Shown here: piece after piece, positions 30,741-41,350 of the stretch
How positions within the stretch are numbered: the stretch's first letter is position 1
Layout: every line of letters begins with the position of its first letter
Assembly (NCBI GenBank): GCA_000496475.1
Contig: AYMW01000001.1
Span: forward strand, 58,613 to 122,612
Reading direction: 5' to 3'
Source of the DNA: Betaproteobacteria bacterium MOLA814
Lineage (GTDB): Bacteria; Pseudomonadota; Gammaproteobacteria; Burkholderiales; Burkholderiaceae_C
Length of the DNA stretch: 64,000 bases
The notes under the pieces: generated by a model
Told to the model about the DNA's origin: nothing
The model's database searches: none
The model's input: only the letters and a program-made list of their open reading frames with translations
Position numbers and translations under genes: made by a program

Positions 30741-33700
30741 TTAATGGCTGTTGTCAGGTTCAATCAAGACGCCCGCTGGCGTAAGAAATGCGGCCCTCAC
30801 CACCCGATCAGGGTAAATGGATGACACCGCAGCTCGATAGGTGTGCAGCTGTTTGAGCAGGCTTGCATCGTGTTGCGGCGCAAGGTTGGACTTGAAATCA
30901 AGCACCCACCACTCCCCTGTGTCTCGGCGCAGCACCAACCGGTCTAGCCGCATCAACGCGCCTCGCACCATGATGTCCACCTCGCTGCCCGCAAAGTCCA
31001 CCAGGCCAAACTGCCAAGCCCAAGCGCCCTGCCCTTGAACAATGGCACAGGCCCCCGCATAGGCTACATCACGTTCACTGGCACTCAGGCTCCAATTGAC
31101 GCGCACTTGTTCCAATTGAACACCAGACCACTCGGGCTGGCTGCGCTCTACAGTCACTGGCAACCACTCTAACAGCTGGTGCATGGCTTGCCCCACGCGT
31201 GCGCTAAGCGCCAGCGTTTGGTCGCGCTTGCCAGCGAGGGTAACAGCTGATGGCTCTGCAAACACTGGCACCCCCTGCCACTTGGGCACATGTTTGATGG
31301 TGACCGTGTGTGCCAACACATTCGCTGCTTGTCCACTGCTGTCAATGGTTTCAGTGGTTTCAGTGCCTTCGACGTGCGTCACCGGTTTGGCGGCGAGCAT
31401 AACTGGCAGGTCAGTTTGCATTAGTCGTGTCCACCAGCTGTCATCTTTGTTGCCGCTGCGGGAGTGGCCAGACAGCACCAGGTGGCTTTCAGCCCTAGTC
31501 ATGGCAACATACAGAGCGTTGTTCTCCTCTACCAAGCGTGCGGCCTGGTCGGTTGCCAGCAAATCTTTAGCGCACAAAGGCGGGGACTTCTCTTTGGCAA
31601 CAAACACCACGCGCGCTGGCGTTGGCGAGTAGCTGGGCCAGTCAACCAACATGGACATGCTTTGTGCTTTTTTAGCTGGGGCATGTGTATCAAGCAACAC
31701 CACATACTGCGCTTCTAAGCCCTTAGAGCCATGCACGGTGAGCAACCTGACGGCATTGGCAGGTGTGGGCCATGCACGTTTGGTACTGGCACTTTTTACA
31801 GCCCTCACGAACTGATAAGGCGTGACAAACCGTCCTTGGTTGAGCGCCAAACTCTCGTCTAGTAAGGCCATTAGTTGCGCATGCGTGGCACCCACCATGG
31901 CTGATGGCACAGCGCCAGCGTAGGCTGTCAATACGTCGCAATGCGCATACAAACGGGTCAGCACTTGTACCAATGGAAGTGTGTGCAGCCACTTGGTCAT
32001 CAACGCCAAATCGCTGGCCCAGCGCTGATAAACAGGCTCAGTGCCGGTTTGAGTACACAGCTGAACCAGTGCAGCGCGCCAGCTCAGTGGGGGTGGTGTT
32101 TTAAGCTGTGGTGCTGTTTGAGCCAACGACACAGTGTGTGGTGTTCTCTGCTGCGACAGCCACAACAGCTGTGCATCAGTGCCACCAAATAAAGGCGAGC
32201 GCAACGCACGTGCAAGTGCCAAGTCATTGGCGGGTGAAATAAGTGCGTCTAACAAAGCCACCACATCGGCAACAGCCGGGCTGTCAATCAGGGTGGTTTT
32301 TTCAGGTTGCGCGCAAGCGATGCCCAAGGCTGATAGGGACGATTGCATAAGACCAAGGCGTGCGTTGGTGCGCGCTATGACCATCACGTCTTGGGGCAAC
32401 GCACCCGCGCTTACTTGCTGTGCCACCCATCGTGCGGCCTGTTGCGCTTCAAGTGCAGCGAGCTTGTCCTCAATGATGACCTTGGGTGTCAACAAGCTAT
32501 CGCGCCATACATCTGACGCAGCAAGGCTTGTATGTTCTGGCTGGTTGTCAGACTCTAACAATGGCAAAGCCAACACCCGCCCATGCTGGGTATTGGCGGT
32601 GCTGTGGGCTCTAAAGTCTGGTGACTCGGAAGTTTGGTTCGCCACACAACCGCTTGACAGCATGACCGCATTGAGCGCTTGCACAACGGATAGCGCGTTG
32701 CGCCGCGTGTGGTCACAAGCCAAAACATCACCACCTAAAGCCTCGCTGACAAACGCTGTTGCAGCTTTAAATACACGAGGCTCCGCGCGGCGAAACCTAT
32801 AAATCGACTGCTTGGGATCACCCACTATAAACACGCGTGGCACATCACCGCCCCCTGCCCCTACATAGCCTTCTAGCCACGATAACAAAGCGCGCCATTG
32901 CATGGGGTTTGTGTCTTGAAACTCATCGATGAGCAACTGCGACACACCTGCGTCCAAGCGCTGCTGCACCCACGCGCTGAGTTCTGAGTCGGCCAGCAAC
33001 TTGGAAGCCGCCATCTCAATGTCGTTCATATCAACCCAGCCGCGCTGACGCTTTAGGTGGGTAAAGCAACGCAGCAGACACAGAGACAAACGCGCCATGC
33101 GCTGCTGGTGCGCTATGCAGTCAGCCTGGTGCATGGCTTGCTGCCAATCGGATGCCCAAGCCTGCGCAGTTACAACCAGTGCTGGGTCCAAGGCCTTCAA
33201 GCCGCGTTGTTTGGGCGCCCCAGTAGCCGTCAGCAACACGGCGCAAACAGCCTGCATATCAAACGTGTCCAGTGCACACCCCAATGCAGTCCCGGCCTTG
33301 AGTGCTGCTGTGTTACCGGAGCCAGTCATAGACACTGCCGCCTCGCGCAAAGCGCTGGCCATGCCAGGCATTTCATTCAGGGCCTGCTCGATGTGGCGGC
33401 AGTGTGCAAAGGCGGCAACAGTTTGGGCCACACTGGCGACCCCGTTCAACAAGGTGGCATCGCTCGCCAGGCTAATCTCAACCCGCTTGCTTAAAGCAAA
33501 TGCCAAGGCATCATGCACATTGCTGCGTCCATTGGCCGCCAAGGCCAGCGCAAAGTCGGTGCGCAGCTGCACGTCTGCGTACACAGCCTTGTAAAACTGG
33601 GGCCACACCAGCGCCACGGCCTGTGCATCGTCTAGCAACAGCTCGTAAGGGGATGGCAGGCCCAGGCTTTTCATCAGCGACAAGGGCGCCATGCGCAGCA

Positions 33701-34130
33701 AACTGGCAAACCAACCATGGAAAGTACGGATAGCGAGGCCGCGTCCCGCTAGCACCTCGGCTTGTAGGCCACGCGCTTTGTTCAACAGTGCGTCATTGAT
33801 CGCGGTTTGAGGCACGCCGCGGGCCAGCAACTCTTGCGCAAGAAGATCGTTGTTTAAAGTTGCCCACAAGGCCAATAAATCAGCTACTCGGCCACGCATT
33901 TCAGCGGCAGCTTTGTTGGTAAATGTAATGGCCAAGATGCTGTGCGCAGGTGCATCAGCCAACAAAGCACGCCCAATGCGAGCGACCAGCATCCAGGTTT
34001 TACCGGCGCCGGCGCATGCCTCAACCACCACGTGGCGCTGCGGGTTGCACGCCACTGTATAAAAAGACTGGGGGGTCGAGTCTCGGCCATTAACGGTGTA
34101 GCTGATAGCCGTTGTGTGCAACTCAGTCAT
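30741..34130 (-). CDS. addA: AddA-like helicase-nuclease (UvrD-type helicase with PD-(D/E)XK domain)
   Basis: Motor and nuclease subunit of an AddAB/RecBCD-type end-resection enzyme, 1129 aa. Walker A is EACAGAGKT (residues 37-45), followed by ILAITFTNKAAAEMRGRV, LLIDEFQDTNPMQW (Walker B), FIVGDPKQSIYRFRRAEP, and the late helicase motifs RLLTVHGSKGLEAQYV and LYVAMTRAESHLVLSG. The C-terminal nuclease motif is EWWVLDFKSN with RLDRLVLRR ahead of it. ATG 34130 overlaps the stop of the upstream nuclease gene as ATGA, which fixes the start and indicates coupled translation. It would process double-strand breaks and load RecA. Confidence 0.9.
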   Translation of the reverse strand: MTELHTTAISYTVNGRDSTPQSFYTVACNPQRHVVVEACAGAGKTWMLVARIGRALLADAPAHSILAITFTNKAAAEMRGRVADLLALWATLNNDLLAQELLARGVPQTAINDALLNKARGLQAEVLAGRGLAIRTFHGWFASLLRMAPLSLMKSLGLPSPYELLLDDAQAVALVWPQFYKAVYADVQLRTDFALALAANGRSNVHDALAFALSKRVEISLASDATLLNGVASVAQTVAAFAHCRHIEQALNEMPGMASALREAAVSMTGSGNTAALKAGTALGCALDTFDMQAVCAVLLTATGAPKQRGLKALDPALVVTAQAWASDWQQAMHQADCIAHQQRMARLSLCLLRCFTHLKRQRGWVDMNDIEMAASKLLADSELSAWVQQRLDAGVSQLLIDEFQDTNPMQWRALLSWLEGYVGAGGGDVPRVFIVGDPKQSIYRFRRAEPRVFKAATAFVSEALGGDVLACDHTRRNALSVVQALNAVMLSSGCVANQTSESPDFRAHSTANTQHGRVLALPLLESDNQPEHTSLAASDVWRDSLLTPKVIIEDKLAALEAQQAARWVAQQVSAGALPQDVMVIARTNARLGLMQSSLSALGIACAQPEKTTLIDSPAVADVVALLDALISPANDLALARALRSPLFGGTDAQLLWLSQQRTPHTVSLAQTAPQLKTPPPLSWRAALVQLCTQTGTEPVYQRWASDLALMTKWLHTLPLVQVLTRLYAHCDVLTAYAGAVPSAMVGATHAQLMALLDESLALNQGRFVTPYQFVRAVKSASTKRAWPTPANAVRLLTVHGSKGLEAQYVVLLDTHAPAKKAQSMSMLVDWPSYSPTPARVVFVAKEKSPPLCAKDLLATDQAARLVEENNALYVAMTRAESHLVLSGHSRSGNKDDSWWTRLMQTDLPVMLAAKPVTHVEGTETTETIDSSGQAANVLAHTVTIKHVPKWQGVPVFAEPSAVTLAGKRDQTLALSARVGQAMHQLLEWLPVTVERSQPEWSGVQLEQVRVNWSLSASERDVAYAGACAIVQGQGAWAWQFGLVDFAGSEVDIMVRGALMRLDRLVLRRDTGEWWVLDFKSNLAPQHDASLLKQLHTYRAAVSSIYPDRVVRAAFLTPAGVLIEPDNSH

Positions 34131-36877
34131 ACGTCTTGCGTCCAAAAGTCTTTGCGGCACAAGCCGCGTGCTGCGCAATGATTGCACACAGCGCCGTCTC
34201 CCAAAGCCGCTAAAGCGTGGCCTTGTTGAAGCCTTGTGATGTCGTTTATGACACCTGCAAGCACCTCATCGGTACCAGCCATGGTGTGCTCTTGCAGCAC
34301 CAACTGCGTGGCGCCTTTGCCTCTAATCTCTTGTCCAGAAATATTCAGATAGGCCGTCTGTATGGCTTGCGTGTTGAGAGGGTCTTGCATCAACGCTGCA
34401 TAAAACGCCAACTGGGTATCTTCAAGCGGCTCTGTGACCCGTTTGATAGTTTTACTCAAACGCTCCGTTTTATAGTCCAACACCAGCGGCTCATCGCTGA
34501 GCCCGTGGCGATCAACGCGGTCGATAGTGCCAGTGATGGTGACCACAGGGCTATGCCCGTTGTGCAGCACCCGCTCTTTTGGCTGCTCGGCTTGCACAAA
34601 CACATAACCCTGCGCCTCATGCTGTGACAGCCACGCCAAATAACCGTCGCGCAGCTGTACCCAGTTGCCATCAAAAGGCATAAATTCTGCGGCTTCAAAC
34701 CCCATGTCGTGGCGAACCTGCAAGGCAAGTTGGTCTATCAAATCGCTGTCAGCGCGGCTATCACTTCCCGAATTGTTCTGCCTCTGTTCATGAAAGAGTT
34801 GCAGCACTGTGTGCAGCCAATTGCCCATGTCACGAGGCCCCAGCGCCTCGTCTAACTCAGCACTCTCCCACAGCCGCATGCCTTGCATGGCAAAAAATTT
34901 ATAGGGGCAATCACGCAGCGCTTGGTAGGCGCTAGCAGACACTCGGCTTGGGGTGTGCGCTTGCAATGTGGGTTGCGGCTTGGGGGTGGCTCGGCACGTT
35001 TGCAACGTACCAATGCGCGTATCAGTACCCGCATGCCAAGACCTTAGTTGATACCAAGGGCTAGACATATGCAGCGTATCTTGAGCCTGCGACAAGGCCA
35101 GCCAAGGCGCGATTTGCAGCGATTGATCACCATCGGCCTGTCGCCACAACACATCTAAAACTGGCATGCCAGTGACCATGCACCATGCATCTAAAGCGGC
35201 CTGTGTTTGCGCAACTGGCATGGCGAGTCCTAAGACCTCAATCTGCGGCGGTGTCCATAAACCAATGTTGTTGACATAGGCGGGCATGTGCGTGGCATCG
35301 CAGCCGGCAACCACCACCGCGCCCACATCGCGTCCCAATAACTGCGCCATTGGCAGGGCAGACACTTCAAGACGGCCCACATAGTCTGGCTTATAGCTCC
35401 CGCCTTCAAGCCCAACACGCAGCCACGTCGTAAAAGTTTGCACTGACATGCGTTGCCAAGTTGGGGCGAACGCCACAGACCAGGGCTGACAAGCGGTGAC
35501 CAAGTCCGAAGGCAACGCCGAGTTGAATTGCACGTCTGGGTTTGCGCTCAACCACAGATCTATCAAGTCGGCGTCTAAGCGCATCATGCGCAGCACTTGT
35601 TGCGTTGCATCGTCGCCGTTCCACTGGTGCATCCAGCCTGTACCAACCAACAACTGAAGCATGGCTTCGCGCCACGCGGTAGGTGTGCGTGTGGTTTGTG
35701 CCAAGGACAACCAAGAAGCCAACACGTCAGCAAAGTTAGTGCTGCCTAACAAGATGCCACAACGCGCCAAGGCTTGCAACGCTTGTGTCGCGCTGCGCAA
35801 CTGTTGGTTGCGCAGCTGGTGCTCCCATGAAGTCAACTGGGCTTGCAGCTTCGGATCAAGCGTTAGCGGCAGCATTTTTATAAAGTCCAGCAACTGGTTG
35901 CTGCTTGCGTTGTCTCGGCTGGCTTGAAGCCAAGCCATCAACATAGCGGCAACAGGCGCTGTGGACAGCATCCAGCCTGTCTCATCGCGCCAATCAACAC
36001 CAGCTGTTTGCAAAAGGGCATGGATGCGTTTGGTCAACAACCGGTCTTGCGCCACTATGGCTACCGGTACGCGTCCTGCTTGTAAATGCGCCAGTACGCA
36101 AGCCGCAGCTTGGCTGGCTTCATCCTGGGCGTTGTCGGCAGTGAATATATAAGCCGCCTCCACTACCCCATTGGCAGGCGACAACGGCGACAACTCAAGC
36201 ACCGTGTGGGCGCCAAACTGGTCGCGCCAATGGGTTACCAACGCTTGGCTAAGGCTGTCTGCTTGTAACCCAGGCAACACCGCCAGGGCAACACAACTGC
36301 GCTGCGCGTCAAGCTCCCACAGCACATCAGTGGCGTAAGAACTGGTGGCCGCCCAATTTAAGGCCATGGCAGCCAACAACGACTCCCACTTGTTAAAGCC
36401 GTCGCCTGTACCCAAGGCCAACGCTGCTTGCATGCGCTCTAACCACGCACCGCGTTTGCATGGCTCTATGGCGCTGACCACCCCCCCCAAAGATTGGGCC
36501 GCACCAACCAGTTGAGGCGCCAACGTGTGCCGCCACTGTTGGTCAAGTCCTGGCAGCGCTATGCTGGCCAACAAGGCAGCACTGACCGCAGCATCGTGAA
36601 CCGCGTCCATGCTCAAATCGTCTGGCGCTGGGGTAAACGACCCCAGCCTGTTGGCCCAGTTGCGCGTGGTTTCAAACCTAGGTACAAAACTGGTCGGGTA
36701 GGCATGAGCCCATGCTTGCTTGGCACCATTCATCAGCTGCGCAAATGGCACCAACACCACCACCTCGCTAGGTTGCCAGCGACCTGTGCGCATCCATGCG
36801 TCCAGTTCGCCAAGCGGTTTATCCCACAGCCACAGACGCGGTTGTTGGGTGTTTTTGTCGGTAAACAGGTCACTCAT
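34127..36877 (-). CDS. addB: AddB-like PD-(D/E)XK nuclease subunit
   Basis: Second subunit of the AddAB-type complex, 916 aa. The N-terminal two thirds are a degenerate helicase domain without a Walker A motif. The C-terminal RecB-like nuclease has TGTIDRVDRH and LVLDYKTERL, with Asp and Lys of PD-(D/E)XK. Four Cys fit the AddB-type iron-sulfur cluster: RDCPYKFF before the nuclease core and CNHC-x5-C at the C terminus (VCNHCAARGLCRKDF). It is transcribed first and overlaps addA by 4 bases. It is divergent from trxA. Confidence 0.87.
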   Translation of the reverse strand: MSDLFTDKNTQQPRLWLWDKPLGELDAWMRTGRWQPSEVVVLVPFAQLMNGAKQAWAHAYPTSFVPRFETTRNWANRLGSFTPAPDDLSMDAVHDAAVSAALLASIALPGLDQQWRHTLAPQLVGAAQSLGGVVSAIEPCKRGAWLERMQAALALGTGDGFNKWESLLAAMALNWAATSSYATDVLWELDAQRSCVALAVLPGLQADSLSQALVTHWRDQFGAHTVLELSPLSPANGVVEAAYIFTADNAQDEASQAAACVLAHLQAGRVPVAIVAQDRLLTKRIHALLQTAGVDWRDETGWMLSTAPVAAMLMAWLQASRDNASSNQLLDFIKMLPLTLDPKLQAQLTSWEHQLRNQQLRSATQALQALARCGILLGSTNFADVLASWLSLAQTTRTPTAWREAMLQLLVGTGWMHQWNGDDATQQVLRMMRLDADLIDLWLSANPDVQFNSALPSDLVTACQPWSVAFAPTWQRMSVQTFTTWLRVGLEGGSYKPDYVGRLEVSALPMAQLLGRDVGAVVVAGCDATHMPAYVNNIGLWTPPQIEVLGLAMPVAQTQAALDAWCMVTGMPVLDVLWRQADGDQSLQIAPWLALSQAQDTLHMSSPWYQLRSWHAGTDTRIGTLQTCRATPKPQPTLQAHTPSRVSASAYQALRDCPYKFFAMQGMRLWESAELDEALGPRDMGNWLHTVLQLFHEQRQNNSGSDSRADSDLIDQLALQVRHDMGFEAAEFMPFDGNWVQLRDGYLAWLSQHEAQGYVFVQAEQPKERVLHNGHSPVVTITGTIDRVDRHGLSDEPLVLDYKTERLSKTIKRVTEPLEDTQLAFYAALMQDPLNTQAIQTAYLNISGQEIRGKGATQLVLQEHTMAGTDEVLAGVINDITRLQQGHALAALGDGAVCNHCAARGLCRKDFWTQDV

Positions 36878-36992
36878 AAGGTCAGGGCTTCAATTAAGTG
36901 CGTAGGCGGTACTTGAAATGTCTGTTTCTGTCACAATTGTTAAATTACTACACAGTAGTTCACACTTACAACAACTTCATAGGATTTTTACC

Positions 36993-37325
36993 ATGGCAAG
37001 CGAACTTATCAAACATGTCTCAGATGCCAGTTTTGAACAAGATGTGTTGAAGTCCACCAAGCCAGTCTTAGTCGATTTTTGGGCTGAATGGTGTGGACCT
37101 TGTAAAACCATTGCGCCTATTTTGGACGAAGTTGCCAGCACCTACGAAGGCCAGCTAGAAATTGCCAAAATCAACGTCGATGACAACCGCACCGTACCAG
37201 CCCAATTTGGTATCCGCGGCATCCCTACACTCATGGTGTTTAAAGATGGTCAGTTGGCAGCAACGAAAGTCGGCGCTCTAAGCAAAGCCCAGTTGGTTGA
37301 GTTTGTCAATGAGCAATTGGCCTAA
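36993..37325 (+). CDS. trxA: Thioredoxin 1
   Basis: Cytoplasmic disulfide reductase of 110 aa. The redox site is Trp33-Cys34-Gly35-Pro36-Cys37 in [14 protein letters not shown]; the buried Asp (VDFWAEW) and the cis-Pro loop ([14 protein letters not shown]) are intact. ATG 36993 is chosen for the family N terminus and AGGA 8 bases upstream; the frame is open to 36918. It precedes rho by about 450 bases, a common order in betaproteobacteria. Confidence 0.96.
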   Translation: MASELIKHVSDASFEQDVLKSTKPVLVDFWAEWCGPCKTIAPILDEVASTYEGQLEIAKINVDDNRTVPAQFGIRGIPTLMVFKDGQLAATKVGALSKAQLVEFVNEQLA

Positions 37326-37781
37326 AGCCATCTATAGTAATTAACGGCTTATAAAGTTGCATCCTGGTTTAAATTTTTTTTACCAGATGTGTAAGACACC
37401 CTTTAAACACAGCAGCAGGTCAACAGCTTCATTAAAAATGGTCATTTTGTAGTTGTGGTGGGCAGCTATCGCTGTGATCGTTAAGCAGCGGCTGCTTCCC
37501 ACTTGTCTACCAACACCTTAACGGCTGCTATCAATTAGCCACAATTTTTTAGTTTTGTACATTTGCGTGTCAATCAAGCCAAACTTGCTGATATGATCAT
37601 TCCAAACCGCAATGTTCTGCCTTATCAGGCTGAACTCCAGTGCGATGTTTGTTGAATCTACACCTCAACAAGGCCAACCCAACCTGCCGTTGGCCTCAAC
37701 TTAACCTGCCAGCGCATTCGTCTCTAGCACCTACCCCCTCTTCTCTTACTGGTACTTACCTGCAACAGGTTTGATTTACAC
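37326..37781 (+). promoter_or_regulatory. Long leader region of rho
   Basis: A 456-base gap between trxA and rho. It contains no credible gene. An 8-bp hairpin, AGGCCAAC (37671-37678) with GTTGGCCT (37689-37696), lies about 85 bases before the rho start. The region 37735-37775 before the gene is C/T-rich. In E. coli the rho leader mediates autoregulation by Rho-dependent attenuation; a similar role here is an inference from its length and position. Confidence 0.45.
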
Positions 37782-39044
37782 ATGCACTTATCCGAATTAA
37801 AAGCCCTACACATTTCTGAAGTCCTAAAACAAGCGGACGAATTGGAAATTGAAAATACAGGCCGCATGCGCAAGCAAGAACTCATGTTTGCGATCATTAA
37901 AAAACGTGCCCGTGGCGGCGAGCAAGTATTTGCCGATGGTGTTTTAGAAGTGCTTCCCGACGGTTTTGGCTTTCTGCGTGCGCCAGACACGAGCTTTACG
38001 GCCAGCACCGATGATATTTATATTTCACCCAGCCAAATTCGCCGTTTCAACCTGCATACAGGCGACATGGTGGAAGGCGAGGTCCGAACCCCTAAGGACG
38101 GCGAGCGTTACTTTGCGTTGACCAAACTCGACAAAATCAACGCCTTGCCCCCAGAGGACAACAAGCACAAGATCATGTTCGAGAACTTGACGCCATTGTT
38201 CCCTAATGTACAAATGCACTTAGAGCGTGACATCAAGTCAGAAGAAAACATCACTGGGCGAATCATCGACATCATTGCGCCTATCGGTAAAGGCCAGCGA
38301 GCTTTGATAGTCGCGCCACCCAAAAGCGGTAAAACTGTGATGATGCAGCATATTGCGCACGCCATCACGTCCAACAACCCTGATGTGTCACTGATTGTCT
38401 TGCTGGTCGATGAACGCCCAGAAGAAGTTACAGAAATGCAGCGCACTGTTAAAGGTGAGGTCATTGCGTCCACCTTCGATGAACCCGCTGCCCGCCACGT
38501 TCACGTGGCCGAAATGGTCATTGAGCGTGCCAAGCGGTTGGTTGAACTAAAAAAAGACGTGGTGATTTTGCTGGACTCCATCACACGCTTGGCCCGCGCT
38601 TACAACAACGTGTTGCCTTCATCCGGCAAAGTTCTCTCGGGTGGTGTTGACTCCAATGCCTTGCAACGTCCCAAACGGTTTTTTGGCGCAGCGCGTAATA
38701 TTGAAGAGGGTGGCTCACTGACCATCATCGCCACGGCCCTCATTGACACGGGCAGTCGCATGGACGAAGTTATTTTTGAAGAATTCAAAGGAACAGGCAA
38801 CTCTGAACTGCACCTTGACCGCCGTTTGTACGAGAAGCGCGTGTTCCCGTCTATTCAACTCAACAGAAGCGGCACACGCCGCGAGGAATTGTTACTGGCT
38901 CCAGAAATTCTGCAAAAAACCCGTATTTTGCGCCAGTTTATGTACAACATGGACGAAGTCGAGTCTATGGAAATGGTGCTCAAAAGCATGAAGGCCACCA
39001 AGAACAACTCAGAGTTCTTTGACATGATGCGCCGTGGTGGCTAA
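37782..39044 (+). CDS. rho: Transcription termination factor Rho
   Basis: Hexameric RNA-dependent ATPase that ends transcription, 420 aa, normal length. It begins [25 protein letters not shown], then the cold-shock-like RNA-binding domain with [10 protein letters not shown] (residues 62-71), the P-loop [16 protein letters not shown] (near 180), [14 protein letters not shown], the Q-loop region and the R-loop with [11 protein letters not shown]. No insertions are present. rpmE2 follows after 154 bases. Confidence 0.97.
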   Translation: MHLSELKALHISEVLKQADELEIENTGRMRKQELMFAIIKKRARGGEQVFADGVLEVLPDGFGFLRAPDTSFTASTDDIYISPSQIRRFNLHTGDMVEGEVRTPKDGERYFALTKLDKINALPPEDNKHKIMFENLTPLFPNVQMHLERDIKSEENITGRIIDIIAPIGKGQRALIVAPPKSGKTVMMQHIAHAITSNNPDVSLIVLLVDERPEEVTEMQRTVKGEVIASTFDEPAARHVHVAEMVIERAKRLVELKKDVVILLDSITRLARAYNNVLPSSGKVLSGGVDSNALQRPKRFFGAARNIEEGGSLTIIATALIDTGSRMDEVIFEEFKGTGNSELHLDRRLYEKRVFPSIQLNRSGTRREELLLAPEILQKTRILRQFMYNMDEVESMEMVLKSMKATKNNSEFFDMMRRGG

Positions 39045-39198
39045 GACGCCTGATTTCATGCGATAATCCCAAGTTGTTTGAGAAGCCCGACTACGTGTAG
39101 TTGGACTGACCAGCTACACATTACTTTTAAACGAAAAGTGTGAGCCGCATGTTGCTCCTCAAGGCTGTCGTAACTGAACCATAGAAAAGAGATTCGCC

Positions 39199-39456
39199 AT
39201 GAAAGAAGGCATTCACCCAGAATACCGCGACGTTTGTTTTTTGGACCAATCGAACGGATTCCAAATCATCACACGCTCAACAGCTACTGCTAGAGAAACC
39301 ATCAAATTAGACGACGGCCGTGAAATGCCTTTGTTTAAATTAGAAACATCTAGCGAATCTCACCCTTTCTACACTGGTACACAAAAAAGCGTGGACAGCA
39401 TGGGTGGTCGTGTGGAGCGCTTCCGCAACCGCTACGCCAATCGCACTGCCAAGTAA
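39199..39456 (+). CDS. rpmE2: Ribosomal protein bL31 type B (zinc-free form)
   Basis: Large-subunit protein of 85 aa. The pattern [21 protein letters not shown], the long central insertion with [24 protein letters not shown], and [11 protein letters not shown] identify the type B form, which lacks the CxxC zinc ligands; only one Cys is present. Type B proteins often replace the zinc form under zinc limitation, but here it sits behind rho, as in many Burkholderiales, where it appears to be the standard copy. AAAGAGA precedes the ATG, and a strong terminator follows. Confidence 0.95.
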   Translation: MKEGIHPEYRDVCFLDQSNGFQIITRSTATARETIKLDDGREMPLFKLETSSESHPFYTGTQKSVDSMGGRVERFRNRYANRTAK

Positions 39457-39511
39457 TTGGCTTTGCCGGGCTTGGTCCCCAGTTAACTCATCCATACAGA
39501 TCAGTTATCCC

Positions 39512-39541
39512 AAAAACAGCCGGTTTCCACCGGCTGTTTTT
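39512..39541 (+). terminator. Intrinsic terminator after rpmE2
   Basis: AAAAACAGCCGGT and ACCGGCTGTTTTT form a perfect 13-bp stem around TTCC, with flanking A and T tracts. It ends the rho-rpmE2 unit. Confidence 0.94.
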
Positions 39542-39616
39542 GTTTGTAAGGCAGCCTCTCCAGAATCTCACCAAGCACGGTCATGAGACGCCCCTTTTAA
39601 GCCAGTAACTTAACAC

Positions 39617-41350
39617 ATGAACATTCCGTCACCAGCCTTAGTCACGCAATCGGCCGTTAGGCGCCTACCACGTTGGGCATTGGTGCTATTTTCTGTACTG
39701 TACGTGCTGCCGGGCTTTATTGGACGCGAATCATGGAAAGTGGCTGATGCTTCAGGTTTTGGGGTGATGCTATCCATTGCAAGAGGCGACAGTTTGTGGG
39801 CTGCTCCCAGCATTTTTGGCCAACTGCCAGATACCGCTGCCTTGCTACCTTACTGGTTGGGCGCCATAAGTATCCAGCTGTTTGCAATATTCGACCCAGA
39901 GTTTGCTGCACGTATCCCGTTTGCCATGCTGTTGGGGCTGACCATGGCCGGTGTGTGGTACAGCGTTTACCAGCTGGCTCATCTGCCCATGGCACAGCCT
40001 GTTGTATTTGCATTTGGCGGCCAAGCGAAACGGCCTGATTACGCAAGGGCCATGGCTGATGCCGGTTTACTGATGCTGCTGGCTTGTTTGGGTTTGGCGC
40101 GCATGGGGCATGAGACAACCGCAGACCTCGCCAGCCTAGGCATGGTCTCACTGATGTTGTGGAGCGCCAGCGCTTGGATAGTGCCCAAGAACGTTAAAAA
40201 ATGGCGTCCCATTGCGGCGTGGTTTGTCGGTGTTGTAGGCTTGGCCCTGAGTGGGCAAAGCCTGCTGGCTTCGCTACTGTCTGTCAGCGTTGGTGTGTAT
40301 TTACTGCACATTGGACAAGCGCAGGTTAACGACAATGAAGCTGACCAACACCCGCTTGCAAGCTCAAATTTTAAACACATGGCACGCTTGGCCGTCTTGG
40401 CTACAGCCGCTACGAGCGTGGCGCTGTACGCACTGCCCGACACCGTTTGGCAAGCCCACAACTACCAACTAACCGTCGAGTCAGCCCTCGGGTGGCAACG
40501 TTGGTTGAAGCTGTTGGTATGGTTCCTGTGGCCTGCTGGTCCGCTGGCGCTGTGGGCCTTGTGGCGGTGGCGCGCCCAATGGCGCTCTCCACATATTTGG
40601 CTGCCACTGTTGTTCAGCGCGATGACATTCATAACCGCCATGCTGTCCAGCCGTCCTGAGCGGGCGGTGTTGTTAACACTGCCGAGCCTAGCGGTATTGG
40701 CCAGTTTTGCACTGCCCACACTTAAGCGCCGCGCCAGCGCTTTAATTGATTGGTTTGCGCTGTTATTTTTCAGCGGTGCGGGCTTCATTGTGTGGGTTGT
40801 ATGGCTGGCTATGCACACAGGATTTCCGACACAACCAGCCGCCAACGTGGCGCGTTTGGCGCCTGGTTTTGATCCGCAGTTTGCGGCTATCCCAACGCTG
40901 TTGGCACTGCTGGCCACAGGCATATGGCTGCGTCTTATTTGGTGGCGCTCACGGTCGGTGGTGCCCGCACTGTGGAAAAGCTTGGTTTTGTCCGCTGGGG
41001 GGAGCACCTTGTGCTGGTTGTTACTCATGACACTGTGGATGCCGCTGCTGGACCACGGTTTAAGCTATGGCCCCATGTCTAGAACTATTTCAAGCGTACT
41101 CAACAACGCTCAATGCGTCAGAACTATTGGGTTGAAGCAAGACCAGTTAACATCGCTTGCCTACCACGGCCGTTTGCAGGTGCACCCTGATGCATCGGGT
41201 CAAGACTGCGACTTTTTACTCGTCAGCAGCGCTGCTTATGCAAGCATAGACAATGTCATCAGCTTGCCGCAATGGGCTTTGCTCAAGCAGGTGTGGCAAC
41301 TCAACGAACGCTCAGAGATTATTTACATCTACCAACGCATTGGCAGTTGA
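39617..41350 (+). CDS. Polytopic membrane protein, glycosyltransferase-39-like
   Basis: A 577-residue membrane protein with about a dozen hydrophobic segments. The first loop shows FIGRESWKVADASGFGVMLSIARGD, which resembles the acidic-residue loop of GT-C (PMT/ArnT-like) glycosyltransferases that use lipid-linked sugars at the periplasmic face. There follows PYWLGAISIQLFAIFDPEFAARIPFA, again typical of this fold. The C-terminal soluble part (from about 470) contains NNAQCVRTIGLKQDQL. The acceptor is unknown. It stands alone, and its 3' end overlaps the 3' end of the convergent phoR by 39 bases. Confidence 0.72.
   Translation: MNIPSPALVTQSAVRRLPRWALVLFSVLYVLPGFIGRESWKVADASGFGVMLSIARGDSLWAAPSIFGQLPDTAALLPYWLGAISIQLFAIFDPEFAARIPFAMLLGLTMAGVWYSVYQLAHLPMAQPVVFAFGGQAKRPDYARAMADAGLLMLLACLGLARMGHETTADLASLGMVSLMLWSASAWIVPKNVKKWRPIAAWFVGVVGLALSGQSLLASLLSVSVGVYLLHIGQAQVNDNEADQHPLASSNFKHMARLAVLATAATSVALYALPDTVWQAHNYQLTVESALGWQRWLKLLVWFLWPAGPLALWALWRWRAQWRSPHIWLPLLFSAMTFITAMLSSRPERAVLLTLPSLAVLASFALPTLKRRASALIDWFALLFFSGAGFIVWVVWLAMHTGFPTQPAANVARLAPGFDPQFAAIPTLLALLATGIWLRLIWWRSRSVVPALWKSLVLSAGGSTLCWLLLMTLWMPLLDHGLSYGPMSRTISSVLNNAQCVRTIGLKQDQLTSLAYHGRLQVHPDASGQDCDFLLVSSAAYASIDNVISLPQWALLKQVWQLNERSEIIYIYQRIGS

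Noticed and set aside
30741..36877. AddAB-like pair as a novel defence system
   Set aside because: Domain order, iron-sulfur Cys, nuclease motifs and position next to trxA-rho fit the normal housekeeping resection complex.
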